Source: UMGS1002 sp964463325 (GTDB lineage: Bacteria; Bacillota; Clostridia; Oscillospirales; CAG-272). From it: 7,832 nucleotides of DNA. Location: contig CAYXBY010000070.1 in NCBI GenBank assembly GCA_964463325.1, positions 1 to 7,832 of the forward strand. The letters are read 5' to 3'. Each line of letters begins with the position of its first letter. Position 1 is the first letter of the stretch. The translations under genes were made by a program, and so were the position numbers. Positions 6,335 to 7,832 of the stretch are shown one piece after another. The notes beneath the pieces were generated by a model. That model did not search any database and was not told the DNA's origin. It was given only the letters and a program-made list of their open reading frames with translations.

Positions 6335-6362
6335 CTCGCCGGAAGTGCCGAGCACCGGCGAG
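6335..6362 (-). other. GC-rich stem-loop in the tlyA-nadK gap
   Basis: Perfect 8-bp inverted repeat CTCGCCGG (6335-6342) and CCGGCGAG (6355-6362) with a 12-base loop; inside the loop TGC and GCA can add three pairs. It lies 15 bases after the tlyA stop and 13 bases before the nadK SD. On the minus strand it is followed by TCGATATACACC, not a T-tract, so it is not a standard intrinsic terminator. It could be an RNA-processing or stabilising structure that separates tlyA from nadK expression. Confidence 0.45.
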
Positions 6363-6377
6363 AAGCGCCATTTTAGG

Positions 6378-7181
6378 TTAATTTGCATTCAAATAGCCCG
6401 CCAGCTGTCCGGGCTCGGGATAAGAGCACCCCTCCCCGCGGCAGGTCACGAGCAGATATTCGCAATTTCCGTCGCCGCCCGTGATAGGTGAGGGCAGCAG
6501 ACGCAAAAAGCCCAATCCCGACTCGCGTGCACAGCTCAGCACACGCAGCACGGCCTCAGCGCGACGCCCCGGGTCACGGACGATGCCGCCCTTGCCGAGT
6601 CCACCGCGCCCGACCTCGAACTGCGGCTTGATCAGGCTGACCGACAGCCCGCCCTCGCGCAGCAGCGACGGCACGCCGGGCAGAATATACGTCTGCGAGA
6701 TAAAGGACACGTCCATGACGGCCAGGTCGAGCCCCGTCGGCAGACCGCAGTCAGCCGCGCCGACCTCACTCAGCCGCCGCGCATTAAAGCCCTCGATATT
6801 TTCGACCCGTTTGTCGGCGAGCAGCGAGGGCGCCAGCTGACCGTGCCCCGAATCCAGCGCCCAGACGCGCTCGGCGCCGCGCTGAAGCAGGCAGTCGGTA
6901 AAGCCGCCCGTAGACGCGCCGATGTCGACACAGCGCATGCCCGCGACGTCAAGCCCGAGGGCGTCCAGCGCTGCCTCAAGCTTGAGTCCGCCACGGCTGA
7001 CGTAGCGTCCCTCCCTGCTCTGCAGGAGCTCCACCGTGTGCGGCAGCGTCTCATCGACAGGCTGTGAGGGCTTGGTCAGTCTGGCGCCATCCAGCATCAC
7101 ATTTCCAAATGAAATGAGCGTTTTGGCCGCCTCACGGCTGCGCACGTGACCATATGCGGCAAGATAAACATCCGCCCGCAC
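6378..7181 (-). CDS. tlyA: TlyA family 16S/23S rRNA 2'-O-methyltransferase (S4 + FtsJ-like), YqxC type
   Basis: SAM-dependent methyltransferase of the TlyA/YqxC family; characterised members 2'-O-methylate rRNA, and older annotations call the family hemolysin A. With a GTG start at 7181 the protein has 267 residues, the usual family size, and opens VRADVYLAAYGHVRSREAAK, the normal S4 RNA-binding start. An in-frame ATG at 7265 would add 28 unrelated residues and overlap ispA by 83 bases, so it is rejected. S4 domain about 1-60; Rossmann methyltransferase from about 62, with SAM motif VDIGASTGGF at 85-94. The K-D-K-E catalytic tetrad can be read as K67 (RGGLKLEAAL), D157 (MDVSF), K185 (LIKPQFE) and E241 (NCEYLLV). 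No clear SD precedes the GTG and only one base separates it from the ispA TGA, so translation is probably coupled to ispA. In many Firmicutes dxs lies between these two genes; here it does not. Confidence 0.93.
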   Translation of the reverse strand: MRADVYLAAYGHVRSREAAKTLISFGNVMLDGARLTKPSQPVDETLPHTVELLQSREGRYVSRGGLKLEAALDALGLDVAGMRCVDIGASTGGFTDCLLQRGAERVWALDSGHGQLAPSLLADKRVENIEGFNARRLSEVGAADCGLPTGLDLAVMDVSFISQTYILPGVPSLLREGGLSVSLIKPQFEVGRGGLGKGGIVRDPGRRAEAVLRVLSCARESGLGFLRLLPSPITGGDGNCEYLLVTCRGEGCSYPEPGQLAGYLNAN

Positions 7182-7182
7182 G

Positions 7183-7832
7183 TCAGAATTTGCGATCCAG
7201 CAGGTAGTAAGCAAGCCCGCACAGGCGCTCACTGCCCGGATATTTGTGTATCGACGCCACCGCACGATCCGTCAGCTCACCAGCATAATGCCGGGCCGAC
7301 TCGGGCGTGAAGTAGGTCATAAAGGTGGTCTTGTGGTGAGCGGCATCGTTACCGCAGTCCTTGCCCAGCAGCGCGGCGTCACCGGTGACGTCAAGTATGT
7401 CATCGATTATCTGGAACACCAGCCCCAGCTTTTCGGCGTAGTCCGTCGCCGCCAGCGACTTCATGTCGCCCTTGGGCAGCCCGGCAGCCATACAGCCAAG
7501 CAGCGCCGAAACACGGATAAGGCTGCCGGTCTTAAGCCGGTGCAGCCGCAGCAGCGTCTCGAAATCAAGCGCCTGCGTCTCGCCGACAAGGTCAAGCACC
7601 TGCCCGCCTATCATGCCGAGACTGCCGGCCGCCTTGGCCAGTGCAACAACAGCCGAGGCTGCGCACAGGTCGGTCACATATTTATTCTGCGCCGTTATCT
7701 CAAAGGCGTAGGTCAGCAGGCCGTCGCCGGCCAGCAGCGCGTTCGCCTCGCCAAACTGACGGTGGCAGGTCGGACGCCCGCGGCGCATGTCGTCGTCATC
7801 CATGCAGGGCAGGTCGTCGTGGATCAGCGAAT
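7183..7832 (-). CDS. ispA: Farnesyl diphosphate synthase (polyprenyl synthetase family), 5' end outside window
   Basis: Condenses isopentenyl diphosphate with dimethylallyl and geranyl diphosphate to make the C15 precursor of undecaprenol, quinones and other isoprenoids; a soluble, Mg-dependent enzyme. About 215 residues are visible. The reading frame runs without a stop through the right edge, so the first roughly 80 residues are missing. At the edge it reads SLIHDDLPCMDDDDMRRG, the first Asp-rich motif with the two-residue insertion typical of bacterial FPP synthases. The cut codon is NAT, consistent with the usual Tyr before SLIHDD. Further marks are GGQVLDL, the LHRLKTGSLIR segment, and the second Asp-rich motif DDILD (bases 7390-7404) followed by LGKD and KTTF. 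An ATG at 7803 lies inside the active site and is not the start. The TGA stop lies one base before the tlyA GTG. Geranylgeranyl synthase is the main alternative product assignment, but the motif style favours IspA. Confidence 0.95.
   Translation of the reverse strand, partial: SLIHDDLPCMDDDDMRRGRPTCHRQFGEANALLAGDGLLTYAFEITAQNKYVTDLCAASAVVALAKAAGSLGMIGGQVLDLVGETQALDFETLLRLHRLKTGSLIRVSALLGCMAAGLPKGDMKSLAATDYAEKLGLVFQIIDDILDVTGDAALLGKDCGNDAAHHKTTFMTYFTPESARHYAGELTDRAVASIHKYPGSERLCGLAYYLLDRKF

Noticed and set aside
7182..7265. Longer TlyA starting at the ATG at 7265
   Set aside because: The extra 28 residues resemble no S4-protein N terminus and would overlap ispA by 83 bases; the GTG at 7181 gives the family length and start.

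Overview
This 7.8-kb window looks like part of the chromosome of a GC-rich member of the class Clostridia, possibly an uncultured gut or rumen Oscillospirales-type bacterium. The lineage is inferred from gene order and protein style, not from a marker gene. All eight recognisable genes lie on the minus strand. Read in transcription order (right to left) they are ispA (5' end cut off by the window edge), tlyA, nadK, argR, recN, a ybaK-type Cys-tRNA(Pro) deacylase, argS and yebC. The series ispA-(dxs)-tlyA-nadK-argR-recN is a classic Firmicutes neighbourhood. Here dxs is missing between ispA and tlyA, and spo0A, which often follows recN, is not present in the window.

Layout: 7832-7183 holds the end of farnesyl diphosphate synthase. 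One base later, at a GTG, the S4/FtsJ-type rRNA methyltransferase TlyA begins. A 69-base gap with a GC-rich stem-loop leads to NAD kinase, which has a strong Shine-Dalgarno (SD). A 29-base gap leads to ArgR, 4 bases lead to RecN, and the deacylase overlaps RecN by 8 bases. This run is so tight that ispA to ybaK is probably one polycistronic unit. An AT-rich 82-base gap (2722-2803) then carries a possible promoter and a 10-bp hairpin directly before the argS SD. yebC follows argS after 23 bases.

The proteins are housekeeping functions: isoprenoid synthesis, rRNA modification, NADP supply, arginine-dependent regulation, double-strand break repair, tRNA charging and editing, and a YebC/TACO1 translation or transcription factor. 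argR next to argS, and a tRNA-editing enzyme next to a tRNA synthetase, make loose functional sense.

The part not explained by ordinary genes is the last 214 bases (1-214), downstream of yebC. Read as minus-strand RNA it is almost entirely a chain of seven short hairpins. Four have the same UGC triloop, and several have matched arm changes and G-U wobbles that pair only in minus-strand RNA. Two copies of an identical 15-base palindromic sequence bound a 118-base unit. A 24-base perfect palindrome followed by a T-rich tract is a likely terminator, and it overlaps a strong G-quadruplex motif on the plus strand. This structured repeat region is the best candidate for something undescribed.
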